This document shows positions 33,911 to 45,084 of a stretch of 64,000 bases of DNA, piece by piece (positions within the stretch are counted from its first letter, which is position 1; the number at the start of each line of letters is the position of its first letter). A model generated the notes under the pieces. That model searched no databases. It saw only the letters and a program-made list of their open reading frames with translations, and had not been told where the DNA came from. This DNA is from Kocuria rosea subsp. polaris (GTDB taxonomy: Bacteria; Actinomycetota; Actinomycetes; Actinomycetales; Micrococcaceae), in assembly GCA_023896275.1 (NCBI GenBank), contig MLDA01000008.1:62001-126000 (forward strand), read 5' to 3'. The position numbers and the translations under genes were made by a program.

Positions 33911-36900
33911 CGGGACACCCCCTGGTTCGTTCCGGGCACGTCGTCGTGGGCTTCCGTGATGCCCCGGCCCTCGGATCGCTCGTCGATCTCGGAGCCGAGG
34001 CTGCGGATCACATCGAGGGCGAGGCCGAGCACGACGAGGTAGACGCCCACGTCGAAGACGGTCGAGGTGACGAACTTGTGCTCGCCGAAGATCGGCAGCG
34101 TGAACTCGAAGGCGGCAGACTGGAAGAGCTCGCCGCCGAACGCGACGGGGGCGACGACGCTCGTCGCCGCGATCGCCAGCCCGAGCCCGAGCAGCGTGCC
34201 CGGGCTGATGGGCGTGGCCTCGGCCAGCTCGTAACGCCCGCCCGCGAGATAACGGATGACGAACGCGAGCCCGGCCAGCAGGCCGCCGGCGAACCCTCCG
34301 CCCGGCAGGTTGTGCCCGGCGAGGAGCAGGTAGATGCTGATCAGCAGCAGCGAGTGGAAGAGCAGACGTGTGACGACCTCGAAGATGATCGAACGGCGTT
34401 CGGGGGCCAGCGTCCGCCCGGCCACGATCCAGGCCTCGCGCGCCGACTCCGCGAAGTAGCGGGCGATCGCCAGCGCGGCCGTCTTCCGTGAGGGCGAATG
34501 AATGTGCTCGGAGCCACGGTCCACGGAACCCGATTCGACGTCGGCCAGGGACCGGCCGCCGTCGCCGCGCCCGCGCACGTAGATGAGGCTGGCCACGCCG
34601 GTCGCGGCGGCGACGAGGACGGTGATCTCGCCGAAGGTGTCCCACGCGCGGATGTCGACCAGGATGACGTTGACGACGTTGTGCCCGTTGCCGATCTCGT
34701 AGGCCATCTTGGGCATACTCAGCGAGATGGGGTCGGCGATCCGGCCGGCCTGCGCGGCGACCGCGATCGCGACCATGACGCCCGCGAAGCCGACGCCGAT
34801 GGCCGCGCGCAACCACTTCTTGTCGGTCTGGTTAGAGACCCAGAGCCGCGCCGGCAGGCTGCGCAGCGCGAGGACCATGGCGACGAGCACGATCGTCTCG
34901 ACGAGCAGCTGGGTCAACGCGAGGTCCGGGGCACCGTGCAGCGCGAAGACGATCGCCATGCCGTAGCCCGTCACGGCGACCATGAGCACCGCGAGGAAAC
35001 GCTTGTTGGCGCGGACGGCCAGCAGCGCTCCGGCGATCATGCACAGGCCGATGACCAGCTGCGCGGGGCTCTCGAAGGCGAGGGCCGAGAGCGGCACCGG
35101 CTGCTCCATGAAAATCGCGGCGACGGCCGGCGTCGCGGCCCCCACGATGAGGATCACCATGAGGTAGTGCTGCAGCGAACCGCTCTGCGTGCGGCCCGTG
35201 ACCCACACGGCCAGGTTGTCGAGCCCGCCGATCGTGTAGCGGTAGAGCTTCTGCAGGTCGATCAGCGGATAGACCCTATCCTGGGCGCGCTCGACGGAGT
35301 TGCGCCCCACGAACATGACCGTGCCGGCCAGCACGACGACGGCGGAGAGGCCCAGCGCGGGCGTCAGACCGTGCCACAAGGCCAGGTGGATCGGCTCGGC
35401 GGACTCCCCGAAGAGGCCCGCGTAGGGTGCCGCCAGCGTCTCGACGAGGCCGGGGACCCAGGCGAGGGAAATGGTGCCCAGCGTGAGCACGGCGGGGGCG
35501 GCGAGGAACATCCAGGGCACGGGGCGGAACTCGGTAGGGGCCACCCCGGGCTTGGAGGCGAACGCTCCCCACACGAATCGGGCGCTGTAGGCGAAAGTCA
35601 GGACGGAGCCGGCCACGATCGCCACGACGACGCCCACCGCGGTCTCGACGCCAAGGAACATCCCGTCGAGGCCGCTTCCCCCGCCCAGCAGGGACTCGAA
35701 CACGGCCTCCTTGGCGACGAAGCCGAACAGTGGCGGCAGCCCGGCCATGGAAGCGGCGCCGAGGAGGCAGATGGCGAAGAGCTTCGGCGCGCTGCGGGCC
35801 AGGCCCGACAGCTTGCGCACGTCGCGGGTCCCGGCCTGGTGGTCGATGATGCCGACGCTGAGGAAGAGCGCGGCCTTGAACAGCGCGTGGGCCATAAGCA
35901 GGGCGATGGCCGCCAGCGCGGCGTCGGGCGCTCCGATCGACGTCACCACGATCAGGAAGCCGAGTTGCGAGACCGTGCCGTAGGCGAGGATCAGCTTGAT
36001 GTCGTTCTGGCGCAGCGCGCGCCAGCCGCCGACGAAGAGGGTGGCCAGGCCGAGGATGATGAGCGTGGAGTGCCAGAACGCCGTCGTGCTGAACCCGGGC
36101 GCGAGCCGGGCGATCAGGTAGACGCCGGCTTTGACCATGGCGGCGGCGTGCAGGTAGGCGGAGACCGGGGTCGGGGCGGCCATGGCGCCGGGCAGCCAGA
36201 AGTGGAACGGGACGAGTGCCGACTTGGAAACGGCGCCGACGAGGATGAGCAGGATCGCGATGTCGACCGTTGTCCCGGTCAGTTCCGGGACGCCGGCCGC
36301 GGCGGAGGCGAGGATCTCGGAGAGGCGGTAGGTGCCGGCGACCTGTCCCAAGAGGACGAGGCCCAGCAGCATCGTCAACCCGCCGAAGGTCGTGACGATG
36401 AGCGCCTGCAACGCCGAGCGACGTGCGTAGATGCGCGTCTTGGCATACCCGATGAGCAGGTAGGAGAGGACTGTGGTCAGTTCCCAGAAGATGAAGAGCA
36501 GGATCAGGTCATCGGCCGTCACGAGCCCGAACATCGCGGCGGCGAATGCGGTCAGTTGAGCGCCGAAGGGTCCGATGTTCGGGTCGTCGTTCTTGAAGTA
36601 GCGGGCGCAGTAGAAGAGCACGAGCGCGCCGACGCCGAGTACGAGCAGGCTGAGCACGCCGGAGAGCGCATCGAGGCGGAACGCGAACTCGACGTCGAGC
36701 GCCGGGATCCACGGAGTGGTGAACCCGGGCGGCGCCGCGTCGTCGCCGTTCGGGGCCGATTGATCCGCCGCTAGGACGGCCGGCAGCTGGAACAGGAGCC
36801 AGACGAATGCGGCCGCGGGGACGGCTGCGAGCACGTAGAACGTGCTGCGGCCGAGGCGGCGGAAGATGAGCGGGGCGGCAAAGGCTGCTGCGAAGAGCCC

Positions 36901-36918
36901 GACCGTCACGACCAGCAC
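33907..36918 (-). CDS. mnhA: Mrp/Mnh antiporter subunit A fused to subunit B
   Basis: 1003-residue membrane protein. Residues about 1-780 are MnhA (NuoL-like), with VSKSALVPFHFWLPGAMAAPTPVSAYLHAAAMVKAGVYL, the C-terminal MnhA extension and the domain ALTQLLVETIVLVAMVLALRSLP. Residues about 855-1000 are MnhB, with RRSIIFEVVTRLLFHSLLLISIYLLLAGHNLPGGGFAGGLLAGLAFVI split across the last domain. It starts at GTG 36918 after GAGGGGG. First gene of the Mrp operon, which exchanges cytoplasmic Na+ for protons in pH and salt homeostasis. It is divergent from a UMF1-type gene. Confidence 0.94.
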   Translation of the reverse strand: MLVVTVGLFAAAFAAPLIFRRLGRSTFYVLAAVPAAAFVWLLFQLPAVLAADQSAPNGDDAAPPGFTTPWIPALDVEFAFRLDALSGVLSLLVLGVGALVLFYCARYFKNDDPNIGPFGAQLTAFAAAMFGLVTADDLILLFIFWELTTVLSYLLIGYAKTRIYARRSALQALIVTTFGGLTMLLGLVLLGQVAGTYRLSEILASAAAGVPELTGTTVDIAILLILVGAVSKSALVPFHFWLPGAMAAPTPVSAYLHAAAMVKAGVYLIARLAPGFSTTAFWHSTLIILGLATLFVGGWRALRQNDIKLILAYGTVSQLGFLIVVTSIGAPDAALAAIALLMAHALFKAALFLSVGIIDHQAGTRDVRKLSGLARSAPKLFAICLLGAASMAGLPPLFGFVAKEAVFESLLGGGSGLDGMFLGVETAVGVVVAIVAGSVLTFAYSARFVWGAFASKPGVAPTEFRPVPWMFLAAPAVLTLGTISLAWVPGLVETLAAPYAGLFGESAEPIHLALWHGLTPALGLSAVVVLAGTVMFVGRNSVERAQDRVYPLIDLQKLYRYTIGGLDNLAVWVTGRTQSGSLQHYLMVILIVGAATPAVAAIFMEQPVPLSALAFESPAQLVIGLCMIAGALLAVRANKRFLAVLMVAVTGYGMAIVFALHGAPDLALTQLLVETIVLVAMVLALRSLPARLWVSNQTDKKWLRAAIGVGFAGVMVAIAVAAQAGRIADPISLSMPKMAYEIGNGHNVVNVILVDIRAWDTFGEITVLVAAATGVASLIYVRGRGDGGRSLADVESGSVDRGSEHIHSPSRKTAALAIARYFAESAREAWIVAGRTLAPERRSIIFEVVTRLLFHSLLLISIYLLLAGHNLPGGGFAGGLLAGLAFVIRYLAGGRYELAEATPISPGTLLGLGLAIAATSVVAPVAFGGELFQSAAFEFTLPIFGEHKFVTSTVFDVGVYLVVLGLALDVIRSLGSEIDERSEGRGITEAHDDVPGTNQGVSR

Positions 36919-36934
36919 ATGCGCCCCCTCAAAT

Positions 36935-36954
36935 TTAGACTCCGTCCAGTCTAA
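36935..36954. promoter_or_regulatory. 7-bp inverted repeat in the mnh/UMF1 divergent promoter region
   Basis: TTAGACT (36935-36941) and AGTCTAA (36948-36954), six bases apart, in the AT-rich middle of the 85-base gap. It is a candidate operator or overlapping promoter element; I recognise no specific regulator. Confidence 0.4.
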
Positions 36955-37003
36955 CTGCGATTCCTCGCTATCCGCTGTGATGAGCGCCCATTATGCTTCG
37001 AGC

Positions 37004-38344
37004 ATGACGACATTGCGGCCGCGGCTCTTTTCGAAGCAGGTCCTTGCGTGGGCGGCCTGGGACTGGGGGTCGGCGGCGATCAACGCGGTCATGACGACCT
37101 TCGTGTTCACCGTCTATCTCACGAGCTCGACGTTCGGCGACGTCGACTCGAACTCCGCCGCGCTCGGCACGGGGCTCGCGATCGCGGGCTTCGCCATCGC
37201 GCTGCTCGCCCCTGTGACGGGACAGCGTTCGGACGCCGGCGGCCGTCGGCGCTTCTGGCTGGGCGTGAACTCGGTCCTCGTGGCTCTGACAACCGCGGCC
37301 TGCTTCTTCGTCTACCCGGAACCGGGCTTCTTGATCTTCGGCATCACGCTGATCGCCCTCTCGAGCGTGTTCGGGGAGTTCGCGACGGTGAATTATTACG
37401 CGATGCTTCCGCAGATTTCGACGCCGGCCACGATCGGCCGCGTTTCCGGGTTCGGCTGGTCGATGGGCTACCTCGGCGGCATCCTCGCCCTGGCGGTCGT
37501 GCTCTTCGGCTTCGTCCAGCCCGTCTTCGACTGGCCCGGGGCCAGCGAGGACGCGGCCCTGAACCTCCGCCTCGTCGCCGTCTTCTCGGCCGTCTGGTTC
37601 TTCGCCTTCGCCCTGCCCGTGCTCTTCGCGGTCCCGGAGAACAAGCGCACCATCGCGGTCGAGAAGGTCAGCATCGCCGAGAGCTATCGGCAGCTGGGCC
37701 GGACCATCGTGCGCCTGTACCGCACGAGCCGCCACACGCTGTACTTCCTGCTCGCGTCCGCCGTCTTCCGCGACGGGCTTGCGGCCGTGTTCACGTTCGG
37801 CGGCATCGTGGCCGCGGGGACCTTCGGCTTCTCGACCTCCGAGGTGATCGTCTTCGCGATCGTCGGCAACGTCGTCGCCGCGCTCGGCGCGCTCATCGGC
37901 GGCGTGCTGGACGACCGGGTGGGCCCCAAGGCCGTGATCGTCACCGCGCTGCTCGGCCTGCTCGTCGCCGGCCTGGGCGTATTCCTCTCGCCGGTGCTCT
38001 TCGCGACTCCGGCGACCGGGTTCTGGATCTTCGGGCTGGCCCTGACGTTCTTCGTCGGCCCGGCGCAGTCGTCCTCCCGCGCGTACATCGCCCGCATGGC
38101 CGAGGACGGCCGCGAAGGGGAGATCTTCGGCCTCTACGCGACGACGGGCCGTGCGGTCAGCTTCCTCGCGCCGACGCTCTTCTCGGTCTCCGTCGCGCTG
38201 GCGATCCCGTTCGTCGCGACGGGCGAGGCCCAGCGCTTCGGCATCCTCGGGATCCTCGTCGTGCTGCTCGTCGGCCTGCTGCTGCTGCTTCCGATCCGCA
38301 AGCCGGCTCAGGTGGCCGTAGACACCGGCCCCGCCGCGGGCTAG
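37004..38344 (+). CDS. UMF1-type (Atg22-like) major facilitator protein
   Basis: 446-residue transporter with about 12 helices. The start [39 protein letters not shown], with its W-x-x-YDWA-like AWDWGSAA, and [21 protein letters not shown] are typical of the UMF1 group. An alternative ATG at 36980 adds eight residues; neither has a strong ribosome site. The substrate is unknown; yeast Atg22 exports amino acids. Its stop shares a CTAG with the convergent dcd stop. Confidence 0.82.
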   Translation: MTTLRPRLFSKQVLAWAAWDWGSAAINAVMTTFVFTVYLTSSTFGDVDSNSAALGTGLAIAGFAIALLAPVTGQRSDAGGRRRFWLGVNSVLVALTTAACFFVYPEPGFLIFGITLIALSSVFGEFATVNYYAMLPQISTPATIGRVSGFGWSMGYLGGILALAVVLFGFVQPVFDWPGASEDAALNLRLVAVFSAVWFFAFALPVLFAVPENKRTIAVEKVSIAESYRQLGRTIVRLYRTSRHTLYFLLASAVFRDGLAAVFTFGGIVAAGTFGFSTSEVIVFAIVGNVVAALGALIGGVLDDRVGPKAVIVTALLGLLVAGLGVFLSPVLFATPATGFWIFGLALTFFVGPAQSSSRAYIARMAEDGREGEIFGLYATTGRAVSFLAPTLFSVSVALAIPFVATGEAQRFGILGILVVLLVGLLLLLPIRKPAQVAVDTGPAAG

Positions 38345-38922
38345 CGCGTGATGTCGGTGCGGTGGAAGTTCTGGAAGCTGCGCGAGGCGGTCGGGCCGCG
38401 CTGACCCTGGTAGCGGTTGCCGTAGGCCCCGGAACCGTACGGGTGCTCGGCCGGCGACGTGAGCCGGAAGAAGCACAGCTGCCCGATCTTCGACCCCGGC
38501 CACAGTTTGATGGGCAGCGTCGCCATGTTGGAGAGCTCGAGGGTGACGTGCCCCGTGAAGCCCGGGTCGATGAAGCCGGCGGTGGAGTGCGTGAGCAGCC
38601 CCAGGCGGCCGAGCGAGGACTTGCCTTCGAGGCGCGCGGCGACGTCGTTCGGCAACGACACCTGCTCGTAGGTCGCGCCGAGCACGAACTCCCCCGGGTG
38701 CAGGATGAACGCGTCGTCGGGGTCGACCTCGACGAGGCGCGTCAGCTCAGGCTGATCCGCCGCGGGATCGATGTGGGCGTACTTGTGGTTGTCGAACAGC
38801 CGGAAGAAGCGGTCCAGACGCACGTCCACGCTGGACGGCTGGATCATGGACGGTTCATACGGGTCGAGCCCGATGCGTCCGGAGTCGAGTTCGGAACGGA
38901 TATCGCGATCAGAGAGCAGCAC
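38341..38922 (-). CDS. dcd: dCTP deaminase (possibly dUMP-forming)
   Basis: 193-residue trimeric enzyme converting dCTP to dUTP, or directly to dUMP in the bifunctional actinobacterial type. [22 protein letters not shown] at the N-terminus, [49 protein letters not shown] and GQLCFFRL with [10 protein letters not shown] are the conserved blocks. The start is GTG 38922, giving the usual length. Mycobacterial Dcd of this type also hydrolyses the triphosphate; I infer the same here. Confidence 0.95.
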   Translation of the reverse strand: MLLSDRDIRSELDSGRIGLDPYEPSMIQPSSVDVRLDRFFRLFDNHKYAHIDPAADQPELTRLVEVDPDDAFILHPGEFVLGATYEQVSLPNDVAARLEGKSSLGRLGLLTHSTAGFIDPGFTGHVTLELSNMATLPIKLWPGSKIGQLCFFRLTSPAEHPYGSGAYGNRYQGQRGPTASRSFQNFHRTDITR

Positions 38923-39024
38923 CCGTACAAAATATCGCACCACCGCCCTCGCCCGGGCCTTTGCGTTGAGTCGAGTCACATCCCCTATCGCCCGGCCCGG
39001 GTGGCCGACTATGCTGGCAACGAC

Positions 39025-39870
39025 ATGTTCGATGGACGCGACGCCCCCGACCGCAGGCGCGTGCGCGGGTGGTTGGCGCCCGCTGCCGCGCTTTTCTTTG
39101 CGTGCGCCCTCGCCGCCGCACCGGCGGCGCAGGCCACCGGGCCCGACCACGACGCACCCCACGCCGCGGCACCGTCAGTGGAGGAGCTTCGGGACCCGGC
39201 CTCGCCGACGGCGTTCGTGAACGCCGCGCACCCGCTCGACCCCGTGGACTACGTACCCGAAGAGCTCGAGACCGTCAGCCCCTCCGGCGACCAGCTTGTT
39301 CCCGAGGCGGCGGCCGCCACCCGCGACCTCATCGAGGCCGCCGCGTCGGCCGGCCACTCGCTCGCCGTGCAGAGCGGATACCGCTCCTACACGCGCCAGG
39401 CCGAGCTCTATAACTCCTATGCAGCCCGTTACGGTGAGGCCTACGCGTCCCGGATCTCGGCTGAGCCCGGGACCAGCGAGCACCAGCTCGGGCTGGCCGT
39501 CGACCTGGGCCTGACGAGCGGGCTGTGCTCCCTGCAGGCATGCTTCGGCGACACGGAGGCCGGGCAGTGGATCGCCGAGCACGCCGGAGACCACGGGTTC
39601 ATCATCCGCTACCCCGAGGGCTCCGAGGACGTCACGGGATACTCGTATGAGCCGTGGCACCTGCGCTACCTCGGCGAGGAGACCGTCGCCGACTTCACCG
39701 CCTCGAAGGCGGGCACCTACGAGGAGTACGTGGAGGCGCTCGAGGCCGCGGCCGACGTCGTCGCCGAACCGCTCGACGACCTGCCGCCCGAGGGCACGGC
39801 CCTCGGCCCGCTGCGCATCGACGTCAGCGACGGGTTGTTCCGGATCTCCGACTGGCGCGAGTTCGAGTAG
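39025..39870 (+). CDS. VanY-type D-Ala-D-Ala carboxypeptidase
   Basis: 281-residue secreted peptidoglycan peptidase. A signal peptide (about 1-38, [24 protein letters not shown]) leads to an M15 domain with [21 protein letters not shown], zinc ligands His and Asp in [11 protein letters not shown], and the third His in EPWHLRYLG. Two Cys in [12 protein letters not shown] may pair. The last 60 residues form an acidic tail. It starts at ATG 39025, 102 bases from the divergent dcd. It trims stem peptides; no vancomycin-resistance genes are near. Confidence 0.9.
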   Translation: MFDGRDAPDRRRVRGWLAPAAALFFACALAAAPAAQATGPDHDAPHAAAPSVEELRDPASPTAFVNAAHPLDPVDYVPEELETVSPSGDQLVPEAAAATRDLIEAAASAGHSLAVQSGYRSYTRQAELYNSYAARYGEAYASRISAEPGTSEHQLGLAVDLGLTSGLCSLQACFGDTEAGQWIAEHAGDHGFIIRYPEGSEDVTGYSYEPWHLRYLGEETVADFTASKAGTYEEYVEALEAAADVVAEPLDDLPPEGTALGPLRIDVSDGLFRISDWREFE

Positions 39871-39872
39871 CC

Positions 39873-40727
39873 TCAGGCACCGATTTCGGTGCGGACGGCC
39901 AGCAGCTCGGGGAAGAACGTGAGTTCGAGCGCCCGCTTCAGGAAACCGACGCCGGAGGACCCGCCCGTGCCGCGCTTGAAGCCGATCGTGCGCTCGACCG
40001 TCTTCATGTGGCGGAAGCGCCAGAACTGGAAATTCTCCTCGAGGTCGACAAGCTCTTCGCAGGCCTCGTAGAGGTCCCAGTGTTCAGCGGCGTTCTCGTA
40101 GATCTCCTTGTAGACCGCCACGAGCGGCTCCGAGAAGACGTGCGCCTGCGTGACGTCGCGCTCGAGCACTTCCGCCGGCACATCGAAGCCCCGGCGGGCG
40201 AGCAGGCGCACGAACTCGTCGTAGATGCTCGGTTCGTTCAGCAGACCGGTGAGGAGCTCACTGGCCTCCGGGTCGGACTCGAAGACCTTGACCATGCCCG
40301 AGTTCTTGTTGCCGAGCAGGAACTCGACGGCGCGGTACTGGTAGGACTGGAAGCCGCTCGAGGCCCCGAGGTCGCCGCGGAACTCGGCGTACTCGCTCGG
40401 CGTGAGCGTCGCCAGCACGCTCCACTGCTCCGTCAGGGAGCGCTGGATGTGCTTGACGCGCGCGATGTGCTTGAGTGCGAACCGCAGGTCGTCTTCGCGC
40501 AGGCGCCTCACGATGGCCTTGAGCTCGTGCAGCATCAGCTTGAGCCAGAGCTCGGACGTCTGGTGCTGGATGATGAACAGCATCTCGTCGTGGTGCTCAG
40601 GGCGGCTCACCGGGTGCTGCGAGTTCAGCAGCGTGTCCAGGCCCAAGTAGGAGCCGTAGCTCATCTTGTCGCGGAAGTCGGTCTCGATCTCCGCCTCGAG
40701 GGCGCGCGTGTTCTTGTCGACAGTCAC
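39873..40727 (-). CDS. kynA: Tryptophan 2,3-dioxygenase
   Basis: 284-residue heme enzyme that opens the tryptophan indole ring to N-formylkynurenine. The residues known from the Xanthomonas enzyme sit at the same numbers: His55 (IIQHQTSELW), Arg117 (FRGDLGASSGFQS) and heme ligand His240 (FRHMKTVERTIGFKRGTGGSSG). All-helical, tetrameric, cytosolic. No kynureninase or formamidase gene is in the window, so the pathway continues elsewhere. It is 9 bases downstream of the fumarase gene on the same strand and probably cotranscribed. Confidence 0.96.
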   Translation of the reverse strand: MTVDKNTRALEAEIETDFRDKMSYGSYLGLDTLLNSQHPVSRPEHHDEMLFIIQHQTSELWLKLMLHELKAIVRRLREDDLRFALKHIARVKHIQRSLTEQWSVLATLTPSEYAEFRGDLGASSGFQSYQYRAVEFLLGNKNSGMVKVFESDPEASELLTGLLNEPSIYDEFVRLLARRGFDVPAEVLERDVTQAHVFSEPLVAVYKEIYENAAEHWDLYEACEELVDLEENFQFWRFRHMKTVERTIGFKRGTGGSSGVGFLKRALELTFFPELLAVRTEIGA

Positions 40728-40736
40728 GGGTGAAGC

Positions 40737-42446
<1,710 letters not shown>

Positions 42447-42585
42447 CATGCTTCCTTGCAAATGCTTGGCGGTGGCGGCCCGGCACTGGGCGCCCTACCA
42501 CTTTAGGCGCTCGCGGCGACCGCGCACGACACGAAACCGGCGGAACAATGTTGCGCACAGGCGGCAGTCGTGGTCGGGTGTAGGC

Positions 42586-43056
42586 ATGAGCGAGACGCCT
42601 GAGATCAACGAAACGCCCACCGCCGACACCACGGAGTTTGCCCCGGAGCAGCCTCAGAACGACCTGGAGGCCACCCTCCTGGCCGGCCAGCAGGACCCCG
42701 AGAAGGCTGGCGAGGTCATCGCCACGTTCCTGAACTCGGAGATTTTCTTCCTCAGCAGCGAAGAGGTGACGGAGGAGTCCCAGGACGTCGCCCCACTCGT
42801 GCTGCAGAACCCTGACGGCGAGCCGCGCATCGCGGTCTTCTCCGACCTGCGCCGCGTCCCCGAGCAGTACCTCGAGGCCGCCCCCTACGGCGTGAAGGTG
42901 ACCGGAGCCGCCGTCGTGCAGAACCTCAACGGCGCCGGCCTGGTGCTCAACGCCGGCCACCAGATCGGCTTCGAGATCCCGGCCGAAGGCATCGAGGCGA
43001 TCCGCCGCGATTTCCGTCCGGTCGACGCGGATGAGGACGGCGCCGCCGGCGCCTGA
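42586..43056 (+). CDS. SseB-family protein
   Basis: 156-residue soluble protein with an acidic, disordered first 30 residues (MSETPEINETPTADTTEF). Then a compact alpha/beta domain follows: LLAGQQDPEKAGEVIATFLNSEIFFLSSEEV, PLVLQNPDGEPRIAVFSDLRRVPEQY, GAAVVQNLNGAGLVLNAGHQIGFEIPAEGI. This pattern matches SseB N-terminal-like domain proteins, widespread and of uncertain function. It is divergent from the fumarase gene and precedes a Bcr/CflA gene by 78 bases. Confidence 0.8.
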   Translation: MSETPEINETPTADTTEFAPEQPQNDLEATLLAGQQDPEKAGEVIATFLNSEIFFLSSEEVTEESQDVAPLVLQNPDGEPRIAVFSDLRRVPEQYLEAAPYGVKVTGAAVVQNLNGAGLVLNAGHQIGFEIPAEGIEAIRRDFRPVDADEDGAAGA

Positions 43057-43134
43057 GGTCCCACCCCACGTAATAGTGGGATTTAACTAATCAAAGTCCG
43101 CGGCGGCGGGCGAGTTTTCGATACTGTATCTCTG

Positions 43135-44370
43135 GTGACCGATGACTCGCCCGTTTCCCCGCGCCCGCGCTACGTTCCCAGCTTCAAGTACATTTTGATG
43201 CTCGGCGCCCTCGCGGCGCTGCCCGCCGTGACGGTGGACATGTATCTCCCGTCGCTGCCGACGGTCGCCGCGGAGCTGCACGCCAGCCACGCCGCCGTTC
43301 AATTCACCATCTCCGCCATGCTGCTCGGCGGCGGCATCGGCCAGCTCGTCATCGGCCCCTTCTCCGACCGCTTCGGGCGCCGACTGCCGCTCCTCATCGG
43401 CATCTCCCTGCACGTGGTCTTCTCCATCCTGTGCTCGCTGGCGAGCAGCATCGAACTGCTGATCCTCCTGCGCTGCCTGCAGGGCTTCTTCAACGCCGCG
43501 GCCGGAGTCGTCGCGATCGCCGTCATCCGCGACCGGTTCGTCGGCTCGGACGCCGCCCGCCTGCTCTCCCGGCTCATGCTGGTGATCGGCGTGGCACCGC
43601 TCTTCGCCCCCACGATCGGCCAGGCCATCGCCGGCGCGTGGCACTGGCGGGCGGTGTTCTATGCGCTCGCGCTGATCGGCGTCGTGCTCGTCGCGATCGT
43701 GTGGCGCTGGATGCCCGAGACGCTGCCGCCCGCGGCCCGGAGGAATCGCGAATCCGTCGGCGTGCTGCGCTCCTACGGCGCGCTCCTACGAGACCGGCAC
43801 TTCATCGCCCTCGCGATCGTCCCCGGGCTCGGTATGGCGGTGATCCTCAGCTACGTCGTCGGATCGCCGTTCGTCTTCCAGGAGGAGTTCGGGCTCACGC
43901 CCGGGCAGTTCGCCCTGCTCTTCGCCTTGAACGGCTGCGCCCTGGTCGGCTCGGCCCAGATCAACGCGTCGCTTGTGCGGCGCGTCTCCCCCGCGCGCAT
44001 CCTGCGCGTCGCGGCCCTGGTCCAGCTCGTCTGCGCGACCCTGCTCCTGCTCGTCGCCATCACCGGGGTCGGCGGGCTGCCCGCTCTGCTCGGCGCCCTC
44101 TGGCTCGTCCTCGGGACCCAGGGCATGATCCCGCCGAACGCGTCCGTGCTGGCCCTCAACGACTACGGCCACATGGCCGGGACCGCGGCCGCCGTCATCG
44201 GGGCCCTCCAGGCCGGTGTGGCCGGACTTGTCAGCCCGCTCGTCGGCGTCTTCGGTGGCGACTCGATCGCGATGGCCGCCGTGATGCTGGCGGCGGTGGC
44301 GATGACCGTCGTCGTGCTGATGTTCGGCACGCCGTACTACCGCAAGAACGGGTGGCGTTCACCCGCGTAG
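43135..44370 (+). CDS. Bcr/CflA-family drug exporter (MFS)
   Basis: 411-residue MFS transporter with 12 helices. The signature TVDMYLPSLPTVAAELHASHAAVQFTISA, GPFSDRFGRRLPLLIG (the MFS motif A) and LQGFFNAAAGVVAIAVIRD are those of DHA1-type Bcr/CflA exporters. It starts at GTG 43135. The usual Bcr/CflA substrates are bicyclomycin, chloramphenicol or sulfonamides; here unknown. It may be preceded by a weak 5-bp hairpin (43065-43080). The tRNA gene follows. Confidence 0.9.
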   Translation: MTDDSPVSPRPRYVPSFKYILMLGALAALPAVTVDMYLPSLPTVAAELHASHAAVQFTISAMLLGGGIGQLVIGPFSDRFGRRLPLLIGISLHVVFSILCSLASSIELLILLRCLQGFFNAAAGVVAIAVIRDRFVGSDAARLLSRLMLVIGVAPLFAPTIGQAIAGAWHWRAVFYALALIGVVLVAIVWRWMPETLPPAARRNRESVGVLRSYGALLRDRHFIALAIVPGLGMAVILSYVVGSPFVFQEEFGLTPGQFALLFALNGCALVGSAQINASLVRRVSPARILRVAALVQLVCATLLLLVAITGVGGLPALLGALWLVLGTQGMIPPNASVLALNDYGHMAGTAAAVIGALQAGVAGLVSPLVGVFGGDSIAMAAVMLAAVAMTVVVLMFGTPYYRKNGWRSPA

Positions 44371-44460
44371 GACGCGCACCACACGTGATTTCTATCCGGC
44401 TCGCCACCTGCGGTAGAGTAAAACGCGTTGTTCACGCACCGGCCGACGACGGCCGGTCGC

Positions 44461-44534
44461 GCGGCTGTAGCTCAATGGTAGAGCCTCTGCTTCCCAAGCA
44501 GATGACGCGGGTTCGATTCCCGTCAGCCGCTCCA
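44461..44534 (+). tRNA. tRNA-Gly (anticodon CCC)
   Basis: 74-base tRNA with encoded CCA end. Acceptor stem GCGGCTG/CAGCCGC, D-loop with AGCTCAATGGTAGAG, anticodon stem CTCTGC/GCAGAT enclosing TTCCCAA (anticodon CCC), and T-arm CGGGTTCGATTCCCG. It reads GGG codons, frequent in this GC-rich genome. Confidence 0.96.
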
Positions 44535-44536
44535 TG

Positions 44537-44568
44537 AATCGCGGGAAGCCACGTCGGCTCCCGCGATT
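44537..44568 (+). terminator. Terminator after tRNA-Gly
   Basis: AATCGCGGGA and TCCCGCGATT pair over ten bases around a 12-base loop that itself can form GCC/GGC, then TTCTTG. It begins two bases after the tRNA CCA. Confidence 0.85.
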
Positions 44569-44646
44569 TCTTGTACCCGCCAACGCAATCGCCTGTGCCG
44601 CAGGCCACTGCCCGGCCGGCAGCTGGGGCGTAGACTGGGAGACGCC

Positions 44647-45081
44647 ATGAAACGCACAATGTTCAAGTCCAAGATCCACCGCGCAACGGTCACGCAGGCC
44701 GACCTGCACTACGTGGGTTCCGTGACGGTCGACTCCGATCTGCTCGACGCCGCCGACATCCTGCCCGGCGAACTCGTGCACATCGTCGATGTGACCAATG
44801 GCGCGCGCCTGGAGACTTACACGATCGCCGGCGAGCGCGGCAGCGGCGTGATCGGCATCAACGGCGCCGCCGCCCACCTGATCAACCCGGGCGACACCGT
44901 CATCCTCATCAGCTACGCCGAAATGGAGACCGCTGAGGCCCGCACGTATACCCCGCGCGTCGTGCACGTGAACAAGGCCAACGAGATGATCGAGCTCGGC
45001 TCTGACCCAGCCGAGGCCGTGATGGACTCCGTCTCACGCCCGCCGCACTCGCTCGCCGCCCACAGCGGCGCCACCTCCTAA
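44647..45081 (+). CDS. panD: Aspartate 1-decarboxylase proenzyme
   Basis: 144-residue pyruvoyl enzyme making beta-alanine for coenzyme A. The self-cleavage site is Gly24-Ser25 in HYVGSVTVD; the N-terminus [20 protein letters not shown] and [26 protein letters not shown] are conserved. A short Ser/His-rich tail follows. The AEC carrier gene starts 3 bases later and is probably cotranscribed. No panB or panC is in the window. Confidence 0.97.
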   Translation: MKRTMFKSKIHRATVTQADLHYVGSVTVDSDLLDAADILPGELVHIVDVTNGARLETYTIAGERGSGVIGINGAAAHLINPGDTVILISYAEMETAEARTYTPRVVHVNKANEMIELGSDPAEAVMDSVSRPPHSLAAHSGATS

Positions 45082-45084
45082 GCC

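Noticed and set aside
38905-39030. Possible extension of dcd or the VanY-type gene into each other
   Set aside because: Both have family-consistent starts, at GTG 38922 and ATG 39025; the gap is an ordinary divergent promoter region.
43065-43080. CCCAC/GTGGG hairpin between the SseB-like and Bcr/CflA genes as a terminator
   Set aside because: Only five base pairs and no T-tract; too weak to support.
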